From positions 1,178,001 through 1,242,000 of the forward strand of contig NZ_CP107799.1 of the NCBI RefSeq assembly GCF_041431135.1: a DNA stretch of 64,000 nt, written 5' to 3'. The translations under genes were made by a program, and so were the position numbers. The DNA comes from Streptomyces sp. NBC_00554 (lineage in GTDB: Bacteria > Actinomycetota > Actinomycetes > Streptomycetales > Streptomycetaceae). The notes under the pieces were generated by a model, which was not told where the DNA came from, searched no databases, and worked only from the letters and a program-made list of their open reading frames with translations. Positions within the stretch are counted from its first letter, which is position 1; each line of letters begins with the position of its first letter. This document shows positions 1 to 8,815 of the stretch, piece by piece.

Positions 1-1
1 G

Positions 2-232
2 GTCTACTCCAAGGGCACCGGCCAGTACGCCGCCAAGGAGATGGTCGAGCTCGGCATCCTCGGCAACGAGGCCGACGGATCGATCGCGAGCTTCGACAAG
101 ACGCGGGTGACCGACTCCCTGAAGACCTTCGGGCCGATCCTCACCGAGAGCGGCGTCAAGATCCCGGCCGGGCTCAGCGCCGAAGACCTGATGACCAACG
201 AATTCATCGACACCAAGATCGGAATGAAGTGA
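2..232 (+). CDS. ABC transporter substrate-binding protein, C-terminal fragment (cut by window edge)
   Basis: The reading frame is open from the first bases of the window to a TGA at 230-232, so only the last 76 residues of a longer protein are visible. The end, with the phrase SLKTFGPILTESGVKI and then DLMTNEFIDTKIGMK, resembles the C-terminus of NMT1/SsuA-type periplasmic binding proteins that serve small nitrogen or sulfur compounds. The stop overlaps the next start (TGATG), which makes it part of the same operon. It may be the uptake component for the catabolic genes that follow. The family call rests on a short tail and on context. Confidence 0.6.
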   Translation, partial: VYSKGTGQYAAKEMVELGILGNEADGSIASFDKTRVTDSLKTFGPILTESGVKIPAGLSAEDLMTNEFIDTKIGMK

Positions 233-1629
233 TGGCCGTCGACCCCAAGGGCACGACCCTGTCCGCCGCCGAACTGCGCCGGATGACCGAACTGGTCGCG
301 GACGAGGCGGTATTGGACGCCGGAGGAAGTACCACGCACCGCACCCCCGGCATCGACGAATTCTGTACAGAGGCTGCCGCACTCCTGGGCGAGGATGCCG
401 TCGTACGCGAGGACTCCGCCCTCGACAAGGCGTCCCGCGACTGGGCGCACATGTCGCCGATCCTCGCCGCCAAGCTCCCCGCCGGCCGCGCCGAGGTGGT
501 GCTTCGCCCGTCGTCGTACGAGCAGATCCAGCCCCTCGTCGCCCTCGCCCATCGTCTGCGCATCCCGCTCACCCCGCGCGGCAAGGGCACCGGCAACTAC
601 GGCCAGGCGATCCCGCTCCATGGCGGCGCAGTCCTCGACCTCACCGGATGCGGACGCGTCCTGGGCGCGGGCGACGGGTGGATCAGGGCCGAGGCGGGCG
701 CGAAGATGTCCGACCTGGAGGCGCATGCGCGCACGCTGGGCCAGGAGCTGTGGATGTTCCCCTCCACCTTCGGGACATCGCTCGGCGGCTTCCTCTGCGG
801 CGGGAACGGCGGCACCGGATCGCTCGCCAACGGCACCAACGGGGACGGTTTCGTACGGGAGTTGACCGTCGTCCCGTGCACAGCGGAGGCCGAGCCCTTC
901 ACCGTACGCGGCGAGGAAGCCCTCCCGTACATCCACGCCTACGGCACCACCGGCATCACCGCGACCGCGACTGTCGCCCTCCAGCCGGCCCGGGACTGGA
1001 CCGGCCTCTTCGCCTCCTTCGACACCTGGACCGCCGCCACCGCAGCGCTCTCCGACCTCGTAGGCCTGGAGCCCGCCCCGCGCCTGGTCTCCCTCGACGA
1101 GCCCGGCCTCGTCGAGACCTTCGAGGCCGACCCGGCCCTCGACCCGGCCGCGCTCAGCGTCCGCGCGATCATCGAGGAGCGGGCCGAGGACGACGCCCGC
1201 TCGATCATCGAGAAGCACGGCGGCCGGGTGACCGAGGTACGTCCCGCACCGCGCGGTCCCGCCCTCATCTCCTCGCTCTCCTTCAACCACCCCACGTACC
1301 ACCTGATGAAGGCCCAGGACGGCTACTTCCACCTGGAGATCGGCGGCGACGTACTGCTCGGCGACCCGGCGGCGGTCAAGGCCGTCTTCCCCGGGACGGT
1401 GCTGCACCTGGAGGGGATGCGCTCGGGGACCGTCGGCATGCTGATGGCGCACTACCAGGACGAAGCCACCGTGTACGAGGGGATCGCCGCCCTGGAAGCC
1501 TTGGGTGTCGGCGTCCATGACGTCCACAACTGGTACGTCGACCGGCGCCTCGACCTCGTCCGTGCCACCGCCCGCACCGCCGACCCGCTGGGGCTGCTCA
1601 ACCCCGGCCACCTCCTGGGAGCGCGCTGA
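232..1629 (+). CDS. FAD-binding oxidase (GlcD / PCMH type)
   Basis: A 465-residue flavoprotein of the glycolate-oxidase/vanillyl-alcohol-oxidase superfamily. The N-terminal PP-loop FAD domain shows VVLRPSSYEQIQPLVALA and the flavin-contact segment TPRGKGTGNYGQ around residues 110-125. A glycine-rich stretch (GTSLGGFLCGGNGGTGS) follows near residues 180-200. The C-terminus ends DPLGLLNPGHLLG, the usual tail of the family. The ATG at 232 overlaps the upstream TGA; a GTG three bases earlier is also possible. No signal peptide is seen, so it is probably cytoplasmic. Within the operon it likely oxidises the substrate, or an alcohol or hydroxy-acid intermediate, before or after the amidohydrolases act. 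The substrate cannot be read from sequence. Confidence 0.85.
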   Translation: MAVDPKGTTLSAAELRRMTELVADEAVLDAGGSTTHRTPGIDEFCTEAAALLGEDAVVREDSALDKASRDWAHMSPILAAKLPAGRAEVVLRPSSYEQIQPLVALAHRLRIPLTPRGKGTGNYGQAIPLHGGAVLDLTGCGRVLGAGDGWIRAEAGAKMSDLEAHARTLGQELWMFPSTFGTSLGGFLCGGNGGTGSLANGTNGDGFVRELTVVPCTAEAEPFTVRGEEALPYIHAYGTTGITATATVALQPARDWTGLFASFDTWTAATAALSDLVGLEPAPRLVSLDEPGLVETFEADPALDPAALSVRAIIEERAEDDARSIIEKHGGRVTEVRPAPRGPALISSLSFNHPTYHLMKAQDGYFHLEIGGDVLLGDPAAVKAVFPGTVLHLEGMRSGTVGMLMAHYQDEATVYEGIAALEALGVGVHDVHNWYVDRRLDLVRATARTADPLGLLNPGHLLGAR

Positions 1630-1631
1630 CC

Positions 1632-2405
1632 ATGGCCTTCACCCGCTTCACCGACCTCAGCGGCCCGTCGGTCACCGACCTGTCCGCCGACACCGTGGCA
1701 GTCCTTCCCGTCGGCGCGATCGAGCAGCACGGGCCCCATCTTCCCGTCGCCACCGACTACTTCATGGCGGAGGCGATAGCGGAGGGAGCGGCCCTGGCCG
1801 CCTCCGACAGCTGCGACATCACGCTGCTGCCGGGCCTCGCATACGCCAAGTCCGACGAACACGCCTGGTCGCCCGGGACGCTGTGGCTCAGCGCCTCGAC
1901 GCTCTTCGCGGTACTGGACGACCTGGGACGCTCTCTCGCCAAAGGGCCCGTGCGGCGGCTCGCGTTCCTCAACGCGCACGGCGGTAACAGTGCGCTGCTG
2001 GGAGTCGCTCTGCGTGAACTCCGCACCAAATACGGTCTGTTCACCTTCCTGTTGCACGCCGCGCTCCCCGCGGACCAGGGCGGCGCGTCCCCGTCCGGCG
2101 AGCTGGGTCTGGGGGTGCACGGTGGGCTGAAGGAGACCGCGGCGATGCTCCACCTCCACCCGGAGACGGTGGACATGTCGCTGGCCGAGCGGAGTGTCCC
2201 CGAGCACCTGACCGCCTACGAGCACATCGGCTTCGGCAAGTCCGTCTCCTTCGGCTGGACGAGCGACGACTTCGGTACGGGCAACGGCGTCATCGGCGAC
2301 CCCACCGGGGCCACCCCCGAACTCGGCCGCAAGCTCGTCGACACCGCCATCGCCAACAACGCGGCCGCACTGCGCGAATGCGCCCGCTTCCTGCCTTCCG
2401 CCTGA
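1632..2405 (+). CDS. Creatininase-family amidohydrolase
   Basis: 257 residues with creatininase-family motifs: VLPVGAIEQHGPHLPVATD near residues 25-45 (Glu, His and Asp metal ligands), FLNAHGGNSALL near 113-124, and the conserved HGGLKETAAML segment near 160. Members are metal-dependent hydrolases that open cyclic amides (creatinine) or cleave related amides, and the family also contains mycofactocin MftE. It begins two bases after the previous stop, so it is translationally coupled. With an amidase, a cysteine hydrolase and a formamidase beside it, ring opening of a lactam, imide or hydantoin-like compound is a reasonable guess. The exact substrate is unknown. Confidence 0.85.
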   Translation: MAFTRFTDLSGPSVTDLSADTVAVLPVGAIEQHGPHLPVATDYFMAEAIAEGAALAASDSCDITLLPGLAYAKSDEHAWSPGTLWLSASTLFAVLDDLGRSLAKGPVRRLAFLNAHGGNSALLGVALRELRTKYGLFTFLLHAALPADQGGASPSGELGLGVHGGLKETAAMLHLHPETVDMSLAERSVPEHLTAYEHIGFGKSVSFGWTSDDFGTGNGVIGDPTGATPELGRKLVDTAIANNAAALRECARFLPSA

Positions 2406-2473
2406 CCCTCATCTCCTGAACGCCTTCTCCTGAACGCCTTCTTCCTGACCGCCTGACGTCGAGGACACCCGCC

Positions 2474-2902
2474 ATGGCCATCCCCCCGCTCCACAAGCCG
2501 CTCAGCGAGATCACCGCCCACCACATCACCGCAGGCGACACGGTCAAACTCGCCGTCCTCACCGGACCGGCCGACGGCTCACCGACCACCGTCGTCTTCG
2601 AGGTGTGGGAGCCGGGCGGCGCCCAGCCGCTCAACTGGCACCCCGAGTCCGTGGAGACCTTCGTGGTACTCGCGGGCGAGGGCCGGGCGGTCAGCGACGA
2701 GCACGAACACGACCTCGCACCCGGCGATGTGCTGGTCCTGCCCGTCGGATCCAAGCACCGGATCACCAACACCTCGGCCACCGAGCGGCTCTACACCCTC
2801 ACGATCATGTCCCCCGACGAGGGCTTCGCCGACCTGATCCAGCGCGGCCCCTTCGCGGTGCTCGACGACGCGGACCTGGCCGTCCTCGGAGCCGCCCGAT
2901 GA
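2474..2902 (+). CDS. Cupin-domain protein
   Basis: A small single-domain cupin of 142 residues. Motif 1 is around LNWHPESVETFVVLAGEG (His, Glu) and motif 2 around LAPGDVLVLPVGSKHRITN (His). Cupins of this size act as metal-dependent isomerases, dioxygenases or small-molecule binding subunits. The ATG at 2474 follows a 68-base gap that contains a short direct repeat (TCTCCTGAACGCCT twice). The stop overlaps the next start (ATGA), placing it firmly in the operon. Its role in the pathway is not identifiable. Confidence 0.85.
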   Translation: MAIPPLHKPLSEITAHHITAGDTVKLAVLTGPADGSPTTVVFEVWEPGGAQPLNWHPESVETFVVLAGEGRAVSDEHEHDLAPGDVLVLPVGSKHRITNTSATERLYTLTIMSPDEGFADLIQRGPFAVLDDADLAVLGAAR

Positions 2903-4422
2903 GCGAACTCCTGGACGCCTTCTGGTCGTACGAACAGGCCCTCGGCGCCAATGACGTGGCGGGCCTCGACCACTGGTTCCTGGACGCCCCGGACACGGTG
3001 CGCGCCGAGGGTTCCATGGTGCTGAGCGGGTACGCGGCCATCTCGGACTTCCGTCGCGGCCGCGGCGGGGGAGCCCCGGCCCGTACGGTCGAGCGCGTGC
3101 ATGAGGTGCGGATCGCCGAGGACGTCGCCGTACTGACCGCCGAAACACTCCGGACCGGCCGGGCGCGCGGGATGCAGACTCAGGTGTGGCGGCTGACGGG
3201 CGAGGGCTGGCGGATCGCGGCCGCGCACGTCAGCGCCGTGCCGGATCCGGTGGCGAACGAGGCTCCGGACCCCGCGGTGTGGCGGGTCGTGGGTGAGCCG
3301 CTGGTCGCCGGGGCGGAGGCGGGGCCGCTCGCCGGTGTACGTACTGCCGTCAAGGACCTCTTCGCCGTTGCCGGACAGCGGATCGGCGGGGGCAACCCGC
3401 AGTGGCTGGCCGAAGCGCCGGTGGAGCCCCAACACGCTGACGCTGTACGGGAATTGGTCGGCGCCGGCGCCCAGCTCGCCGGGATCGTCCAGACCGACGA
3501 ACTCGCCTTCAGTCTCGCCGGGATCAACATCCACTACGGCACCCCCGTCAACCCCGCCGCCCCCGGCCGGATCACCGGCGGCTCCAGCAGCGGTCCGGCG
3601 GCGGCGGTCGCCCGCGGTTGGGCGGATCTGGGGCTGGCCACGGACACCGCGGGCTCGATCCGGGTCCCCGCCTCCTACTGCGGCCTCTACGGCTGGCGCC
3701 CCACCCACGGAGTCGTCCCCACCGGCGGCCTGCTCCCGCTGGCCCCGTCCTTCGACACGGCTGGACTGCTTGCCCGGGACCCGGACCTGCTGCGTACAGC
3801 GGCGAAGGTGCTCCTGCCCCGGGACGACGAATCCCCGATGACCACGCTTCTGGTCGACGACGCCCTCACCGCGCTCGCCGAACCCGAGGTCCAGGCATCC
3901 TTCGAGGCGGCATGCCGGGCGCTCTCCCTCCGCACCGGCCTGGAGCTCGTCCGGACCGACACCGGCATGGCCCCACACCTGGAGGAGTGGTTGCCCGCCT
4001 TCCGTACCGTCCAGGCGGCCGAGGCATGGACCGCGCACGGGGCGTGGATCGAGAAGCACCCGGGCGCGCTGGGGGCCGACATCGAGGCCCGGTTCGCCGG
4101 GGGGAGCCAGGTCACGGAGGGCGAAGTGCGTGACGCCACCTCCGGGCTCCTGTCCGCCCGTTCGGTCATCGTCGAAGCCCTCCCGCCCGGCACCGCGCTC
4201 CTTCTCCCCGCCACGAGCAGCCCAGCTCCCCGCGCCGATGCGACACCGGCCGAGGTCGACACCGTACGAGCCGCAACCCTCCGCCTCACCTGCATTGCCT
4301 CGCTCGCCGGGCTGCCCGCCGTCACCATGCCCCGGCTGCGGGTCCGCGACCTCCCGGTCGGCCTCTGCGCGATAGGCGCACCGGGCACGGACCACGCCCT
4401 CCTGGAGCTGACCCATGTATGA
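2899..4422 (+). CDS. Fusion of an AtzH-like (SnoaL-fold) domain with an amidase-signature enzyme
   Basis: 507 residues in two parts. Residues 1 to about 120 form an AtzH/DUF3225-type SnoaL domain (start MSELLDAFWSYEQALGAN, ending in a VWRLTGEGWRIAAAHVS-like strand). Residues about 135-507 are an amidase-signature enzyme with catalytic Lys152 (RTAVKDLF), the Gly/Ser loop ITGGSSSGPAA and nucleophile Ser253 (DTAGSIRVPA). In the cyanuric-acid pathway AtzH and the amidase AtzE/AtzF act on successive urea-like intermediates. Joining the two folds in one chain suggests substrate channelling of a carboxylated urea or biuret type. The ATG at 2899 overlaps the cupin stop (ATGA). Both active-site signatures look intact. 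Confidence 0.85.
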   Translation: MSELLDAFWSYEQALGANDVAGLDHWFLDAPDTVRAEGSMVLSGYAAISDFRRGRGGGAPARTVERVHEVRIAEDVAVLTAETLRTGRARGMQTQVWRLTGEGWRIAAAHVSAVPDPVANEAPDPAVWRVVGEPLVAGAEAGPLAGVRTAVKDLFAVAGQRIGGGNPQWLAEAPVEPQHADAVRELVGAGAQLAGIVQTDELAFSLAGINIHYGTPVNPAAPGRITGGSSSGPAAAVARGWADLGLATDTAGSIRVPASYCGLYGWRPTHGVVPTGGLLPLAPSFDTAGLLARDPDLLRTAAKVLLPRDDESPMTTLLVDDALTALAEPEVQASFEAACRALSLRTGLELVRTDTGMAPHLEEWLPAFRTVQAAEAWTAHGAWIEKHPGALGADIEARFAGGSQVTEGEVRDATSGLLSARSVIVEALPPGTALLLPATSSPAPRADATPAEVDTVRAATLRLTCIASLAGLPAVTMPRLRVRDLPVGLCAIGAPGTDHALLELTHV

Positions 4423-5167
4423 GATCGGCCCCAACTCCCGCAACGCCTGGCGCGCGGACGCCAAGCACGTCGACCTCCGTCGCCCGCAACGCCCGGCCCG
4501 CCCCGTGACCGTGGCGGCTCAGCCCCAGATCCTGACGCTCGACCTGGCCAGGGCGGCGATCGTCGTCGTCGACATGCAGAACGACTTCTGCTCGCCCGAC
4601 GGCTGGCTGGCCTCGATCGGCGTGGACGTGTCCCCGGCCCGCACCCCCATCCCTGTACTCCAGCGGCTCCTCCCCGCACTCCGGGCGGCCGACGTCCCCG
4701 TCGTCTGGCTCAACTGGGGCAACCGCCCCGACCGCGCGAACCTCCCACCCGGTGTCCTCCACGTCTACGACCAGGATGGAACCGGCGGCGGCCTCGGCTC
4801 CCAACTGCCCACCGGAGCCAGGGTCCTGGAACGCGACAGCGCGTCCGCCGACATCACCGCACCCCTCTTCGCGGCACCCGGCGACCTGCACATCGCCAAG
4901 TACCGCATGAGCGGCTTCCAGGACACCGAACTCGACAGCGTCCTGCGCAATCTCCGCGCCGACACGCTCCTGTTCGCCGGAGTGAACGCCGACCAGTGTG
5001 TCCTCGCCACCCTCATGGACGCGGCGAGCCTCGGCTACGACGTGCTGATGCTTCAGGACGCGGTGGCCACCACCTCACCCGCGTACTGCATGGACGCCAC
5101 CGTCTACAACGTCCGCCAGTGCTTCGGCTTCACCCTCACCGCCGCCGACCTCCAGGAAGCCCTGTGA
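4415..5167 (+). CDS. Isochorismatase-family cysteine hydrolase (RutB/biuret-hydrolase-like)
   Basis: 250 residues with the cysteine-hydrolase triad in expected order: Asp53 in VVVDMQNDF, Lys162 in HIAKYRMSGF, and Cys195 in GVNADQCVLATLMDA. A 40-residue extension precedes the core, which, together with the YRMSGF loop, is reminiscent of ureidoacrylate hydrolase RutB and biuret hydrolase. The start lies 8 bases inside the previous gene, so translation is coupled. The likely reaction is amide or ureide hydrolysis releasing ammonia (or carbamate). The precise substrate is unknown. Confidence 0.85.
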   Translation: MYEIGPNSRNAWRADAKHVDLRRPQRPARPVTVAAQPQILTLDLARAAIVVVDMQNDFCSPDGWLASIGVDVSPARTPIPVLQRLLPALRAADVPVVWLNWGNRPDRANLPPGVLHVYDQDGTGGGLGSQLPTGARVLERDSASADITAPLFAAPGDLHIAKYRMSGFQDTELDSVLRNLRADTLLFAGVNADQCVLATLMDAASLGYDVLMLQDAVATTSPAYCMDATVYNVRQCFGFTLTAADLQEAL

Positions 5168-6225
5168 CGCTCCTCCAACCCCACTGCGGCCCCGTCGACG
5201 GCGACCACTACCTCCCCGCAGACCCAACCGCAGTGCACTGGGGTCTGCTCCCCAACGCCCGCTCCAAACCGACCCTTTCGGTCCCTTCTGGCACGAGCGT
5301 CAGCCTCGACACCATCAGCCACGAGGGCATCCTCGCCGACCAGGGCCGAGACCCGGCCGCCTTCTTCGCCGCAGCCGGCATCCACGGCATCCTTCACGAC
5401 ACGGCCGAACTCGCCGCTTCCACCCGACTTCACGACCCCGCCGTCCACGGCCCGCACGTGGTCACAGGACCCGTCCACATCCAGGGGGCCGAGCCCGGCG
5501 ACGTACTCGAAGTGGAAGTCCTGCGCCTGCGCCGCCGCGCCCCCTACGGAGTGATCAGCAACCGCCACGGCAAGGGCGCGCTCCCCGGCGAATACCCTCA
5601 GGGCCCCGGCCCCGACCCGGTCAGCCTGGTCGCCACCGTCGACGACGACGGCCGTGGCCGCCTCCCCGTGGGCGACGGTCGCGACATCCGCTTCCCGCTC
5701 CGCCCCTTCCTCGGCATCATGGGCACCGCTCCCGCCACCGTTGCCCCGGTCCACTCGGTGCCTCCCGGCCCGCACGGAGGCAATCTCGACGTACGCCACC
5801 TCGGCGTCGGCGCCCGCCTCTTCCTCCCCGTTGCCGTCGAGGGCGCCCTCTTCTACGCCGGCGACCCGCACTTCTCCCAGGGCGACGGCGAAGTGGCCCT
5901 CACCGCCTTCGAAGCCCCGCTGCGCGCGACCCTCCGCCTCACCGTCCACCGCGACCCCGCTCTCCGCCGACTCGCGTCCCGCCTGCGCGCCCCCTTCGCA
6001 GAGACCGACACCGAGCACATCGTCATGGGCCTCGACATCGACCTCGACGAGGCCATGCGCCATGCCGTACGCGACGCCCTCACCCTCCTCGACGAGCGCT
6101 TCTCCGTTCCCAGACCGGTGGCCCTCGCCTACCTCAGCGCGGCCGCCGACTTCCAGGTCTCCCAGGTGGTCGACATCGTCAAGGGCGTCCACTGCCGCAT
6201 TTCCAAGGCGGACCTGACCTTCTGA
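5164..6225 (+). CDS. Acetamidase/formamidase family protein
   Basis: 353 residues starting with GTG at 5164 that overlaps the previous stop (GTGA); a much longer upstream open frame is antisense-type noise. Family features are the opening GPVDGDHYLP-like segment, GPVHIQGAEPGDVLEVEVL, FLGIMGTAPA, and GGNLDVRHLGVGARLFLPV followed by LFYAGDPHFSQGDGEVA. These form the acetamidase/FmdA beta-fold with its metal-site Asp and His residues. It is probably the last amide-hydrolysing step of the operon (formamide or another short amide). No further gene follows on this strand before 12049. Confidence 0.88.
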   Translation: MTLLQPHCGPVDGDHYLPADPTAVHWGLLPNARSKPTLSVPSGTSVSLDTISHEGILADQGRDPAAFFAAAGIHGILHDTAELAASTRLHDPAVHGPHVVTGPVHIQGAEPGDVLEVEVLRLRRRAPYGVISNRHGKGALPGEYPQGPGPDPVSLVATVDDDGRGRLPVGDGRDIRFPLRPFLGIMGTAPATVAPVHSVPPGPHGGNLDVRHLGVGARLFLPVAVEGALFYAGDPHFSQGDGEVALTAFEAPLRATLRLTVHRDPALRRLASRLRAPFAETDTEHIVMGLDIDLDEAMRHAVRDALTLLDERFSVPRPVALAYLSAAADFQVSQVVDIVKGVHCRISKADLTF

Positions 6226-6297
6226 CGCCGGGTGGGGAGCCGAGCCGGCTCCGGCTCCGGCAGTGGCGCGGTGACGATGGGCCACGCCGACATGAGG

Positions 6298-6975
6298 TCA
6301 GGGCCTTTCGTCGACTCCCGGGGCATCACCCTCCGGCCAGGCGGCCGCCCATTGCAGGGCACCGAGGAGATGCGCCCTGAAGGCTGGATCGGCGTAGGCC
6401 TCGGGCGCATGGCCGAGTGCGGTGTAGAAGCTGCGCCCGCGGCCGTGGTGCCGGTACCAGACGAGGGGGTGGTCGGCCCCCATGCCGCCGCCGGTGTAGG
6501 TCGTCTCGTCCACGGTGGCCAGCACCGTGACGTCGCGGGGCGGCGCCCTGAAGTCGTACCACTCGTCGGTCCAGTGCCACTGCCGCGGAAGGTGTGCGGT
6601 GGCCGGGTGCGAGCGGTCGACCGTGACGACGGCAGGCTGCACCGGCGGATGCCCGGCGAACCGGGCGCCGAGGAGTTCACCGTAGGCGGGCCACTCGTAC
6701 TCGGTGCAGGCGGCGGAGTGGACCCCCAGGAATCCTCCACCTCCCGCGACGTGTTCCAACAGCGCCGACCGGCCCGGTTCGTCGAGGACCTCGCCGCTGG
6801 TCGACAGGAACACGACGGCATCGTAGCCGTCCAGGGAGCGCAGGGGCTCCTCGGTGGCGTGGACCACGAACCCGTGTTCGGCGCCCAGTCCACGGAAGGC
6901 GGCCACGCCGGCGGGTATGGAAACGTGCCGGTACGCGGCGGTCGCCGTGTACACGAGGATCTGGCGGTCAGACAT
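6298..6975 (-). CDS. ThuA-like domain protein
   Basis: 225 residues of the ThuA (trehalose-utilisation-like) fold related to class I glutamine amidotransferases. Recognisable segments are ILVYTATAAYRHVSIPAG near the start, VFLSTSGEVLDEPGR, FLGVHSAACTEYEWP and WHWTDEWYDF. A GGAG box sits 5 bases before the ATG. It lies 24 bases downstream of the DUF2264 gene on the same strand, so the two form one transcript. That transcript has a LacI-type operator at its head. ThuA proteins are common in sugar-catabolism gene sets but have few assigned reactions; a role in modifying a keto-sugar is inference. Confidence 0.85.
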   Translation of the reverse strand: MSDRQILVYTATAAYRHVSIPAGVAAFRGLGAEHGFVVHATEEPLRSLDGYDAVVFLSTSGEVLDEPGRSALLEHVAGGGGFLGVHSAACTEYEWPAYGELLGARFAGHPPVQPAVVTVDRSHPATAHLPRQWHWTDEWYDFRAPPRDVTVLATVDETTYTGGGMGADHPLVWYRHHGRGRSFYTALGHAPEAYADPAFRAHLLGALQWAAAWPEGDAPGVDERP

Positions 6976-6999
6976 GCGTGCTCCGGTGCGAGGAGGGAT

Positions 7000-8760
7000 T
7001 CATCGGCGGGTGAGGGACACCCGGCAGCGCAGGACGTGCTCGCCGGGATCGAGTACGCCGCGCAGTGTCGGCAGGGCTGTGCGCGGGTGCAGGAGATGCG
7101 AGCCCGGCAGCGGCAGTACGACGACACCTTCGCGGGGTGATGTGTCGGCGGCGAGGCAGACGATCTCGCTCACGGCGGTGTCGGCCGTCGCCCGGGCCAG
7201 GCCGGGGCGCTCCGTGAAGTTGTGGGGTGTCGCTCCGAGGCCGGTCTTCGGGACGCAGAAGGCGCCTTCGGCCGTGTACAGCCGGCGACCGCTGGTGATG
7301 CGGTGCTCGCGCAGGTGCCCGCCGTCGGTGTGCCGCAGCCGGGTCTCGACGGTCACGTCCGGCCATGGCTGCCAGCGCACGACGAGCGTCTCGCCGTCGA
7401 TCCGGGACTCGCCGGCGGAACGCGTGCGCCAGCCTTCGCCGTCGTCGGACAGGGCCAGCGCGCTGTCGAAACCCCCTTGTTCCAGGGTCGGTTCGCCCGT
7501 GGGCACACTGAAGGCGGCGAGCGTGGAGTAGGCGAACTTCGCGTACTTCGCGGTCCCGCCACGGGGGTTCCAGGCGGGCGCGTTCTGCCCGGCGAGCGCG
7601 ACGACGTCCCCCGCCGTGTCCCGCGCGAGAACCATCGCGGCGGCCGGCTGCCTGCTGATTCCGGGCGGCGGGACCGGCGCGGGCGTCGCCGTCCAGAACG
7701 GGTGGTCCTCGGTCGCGGCGAGGCTCGCGAAGACCTTCGTGCCCCAGTACGGGGAACCGCCGGCCAGGTACTGCTCGACGACGCCGGTGTTCGGGTAGGC
7801 GTAGCCAACGGTCAGGGAGCCGTCCTCGGCGAGGACCGGCCGCTGCCACCACCAGGCGAGGTTGCGCTGCGCCAGCGAGCGTGCGGTGCCCCAGCCGACA
7901 GCGGGCTGGTCCGCCGCGGCGAGGGCCGACCAGAAGGCGCCCTGGGCGAACCGATAGCCGAGGCTGCGTCCGAAGGGCAGGGCGGCTCCGTCGGCGGCGA
8001 ACCAGTGCTGGAACTGCGTGGCGAACTCGGCGGCCCGCTGCCGGTAACGCCGGCCGCGCTCCTCGTCGACCGCTTTCAGCGAGGCCAGCAGCAGCCCGTA
8101 GAAGTGGAATCCGAACGGGACGTAGTGGTCGCGCGAACCGGGGCGCTCCGGTGTGCCGGGCCCGTCGGCGTACCAGCCGTCGTTCAGGGCGAAGTCCTCG
8201 ATACGGTCCAGATGCGCGGCCATCCGCGTCTCGTCCACGGGCACGCCCACCGAGCGCAGCCCGACAGCGGCAAGCACCGGGAAAAAGCACCAGTTGTTGT
8301 CCCACGGCGTCGCCGAAGCCGCCGTCGACAGCCAGTCGGCGAGCTGCTGCCGTTGCCGTTCGGTGAGCGGGTCCCAGAGCTGATGCCGTGCGACGGCGAG
8401 CGCGTAACCGACTGCGGCGGATTCGACGAGGCGCTGGTCCATGTCGGCCGGACTGCCGACGTACCACGGGTGTTCGGGGTCGACGGCGGAGGTCAGCGCG
8501 TGGCGCGCCTCCTCCCACTGCCGGTCCGCGCCGGACAGGCCGCCGGCGGCGTGCGCGGCGAGTCCCCACAGGGGGCGGGCGACGAGTTCGAACCAGACCG
8601 CCCGGTGGTCGCTCATGCTCGCGTGCACCGGCATCCGTCCGGGACCGGCAGCCGCCGTGCGCGTGGCGGGTGCGGCAAGGGCGAGCAGCGCGTCGGCCCA
8701 GCCTTCCCTGGTGGTGGGGGCTGGGCCGAACAGCTGTGACGGGGTGGGCATGGCCGTCAT
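7000..8760 (-). CDS. DUF2264 family protein (probable glycan-degradation enzyme)
   Basis: 586 residues without a signal peptide. The N-terminal two thirds form an (alpha/alpha)-barrel-like, Trp-rich region (FELVARPLWGLAAHAAGG, DNNWCFFPVL, LNDGWYADGP, SRDHYVPFGFHFYG, WWWQRPVL). The last third is beta-rich (FWTATPAPVPPPG onward). This is the DUF2264 layout, often found beside polysaccharide lyases and ABC sugar transporters. A role on unsaturated or uronic oligosaccharides made by the adjacent lyase is inferred from context. The start codon is uncertain: no clear ribosome site precedes the first ATG, and a second ATG lies nine bases inside. A LacI-type operator lies 23 bases upstream of the first ATG. 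Confidence 0.85.
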   Translation of the reverse strand: MTAMPTPSQLFGPAPTTREGWADALLALAAPATRTAAAGPGRMPVHASMSDHRAVWFELVARPLWGLAAHAAGGLSGADRQWEEARHALTSAVDPEHPWYVGSPADMDQRLVESAAVGYALAVARHQLWDPLTERQRQQLADWLSTAASATPWDNNWCFFPVLAAVGLRSVGVPVDETRMAAHLDRIEDFALNDGWYADGPGTPERPGSRDHYVPFGFHFYGLLLASLKAVDEERGRRYRQRAAEFATQFQHWFAADGAALPFGRSLGYRFAQGAFWSALAAADQPAVGWGTARSLAQRNLAWWWQRPVLAEDGSLTVGYAYPNTGVVEQYLAGGSPYWGTKVFASLAATEDHPFWTATPAPVPPPGISRQPAAAMVLARDTAGDVVALAGQNAPAWNPRGGTAKYAKFAYSTLAAFSVPTGEPTLEQGGFDSALALSDDGEGWRTRSAGESRIDGETLVVRWQPWPDVTVETRLRHTDGGHLREHRITSGRRLYTAEGAFCVPKTGLGATPHNFTERPGLARATADTAVSEIVCLAADTSPREGVVVLPLPGSHLLHPRTALPTLRGVLDPGEHVLRCRVSLTRR

Positions 8761-8782
8761 CGTAGAGATCGATCACAGGGTA

Positions 8783-8796
8783 TGCAATCGGTTTCA
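8783..8796. promoter_or_regulatory. LacI-type operator upstream of the DUF2264-ThuA unit
   Basis: TGCAATCGGTTTCA; its reverse complement TGAAACCGATTGCA matches the site at 11969-11982 in 13 of 14 positions. It sits between the DUF2264 start and the end of the PL8 gene, and is probably bound by the LacI protein at 16656-17726. Confidence 0.65.
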
Positions 8797-8815
8797 TCTG
8801 TTTCCTAAAACCAGT

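Noticed and set aside
4..1611. Long minus-strand open frame opposite the FAD oxidase
   Set aside because: Gly/Arg/Asp-rich composition with no domain, start site or ribosome box; a codon-bias shadow of the plus-strand gene.
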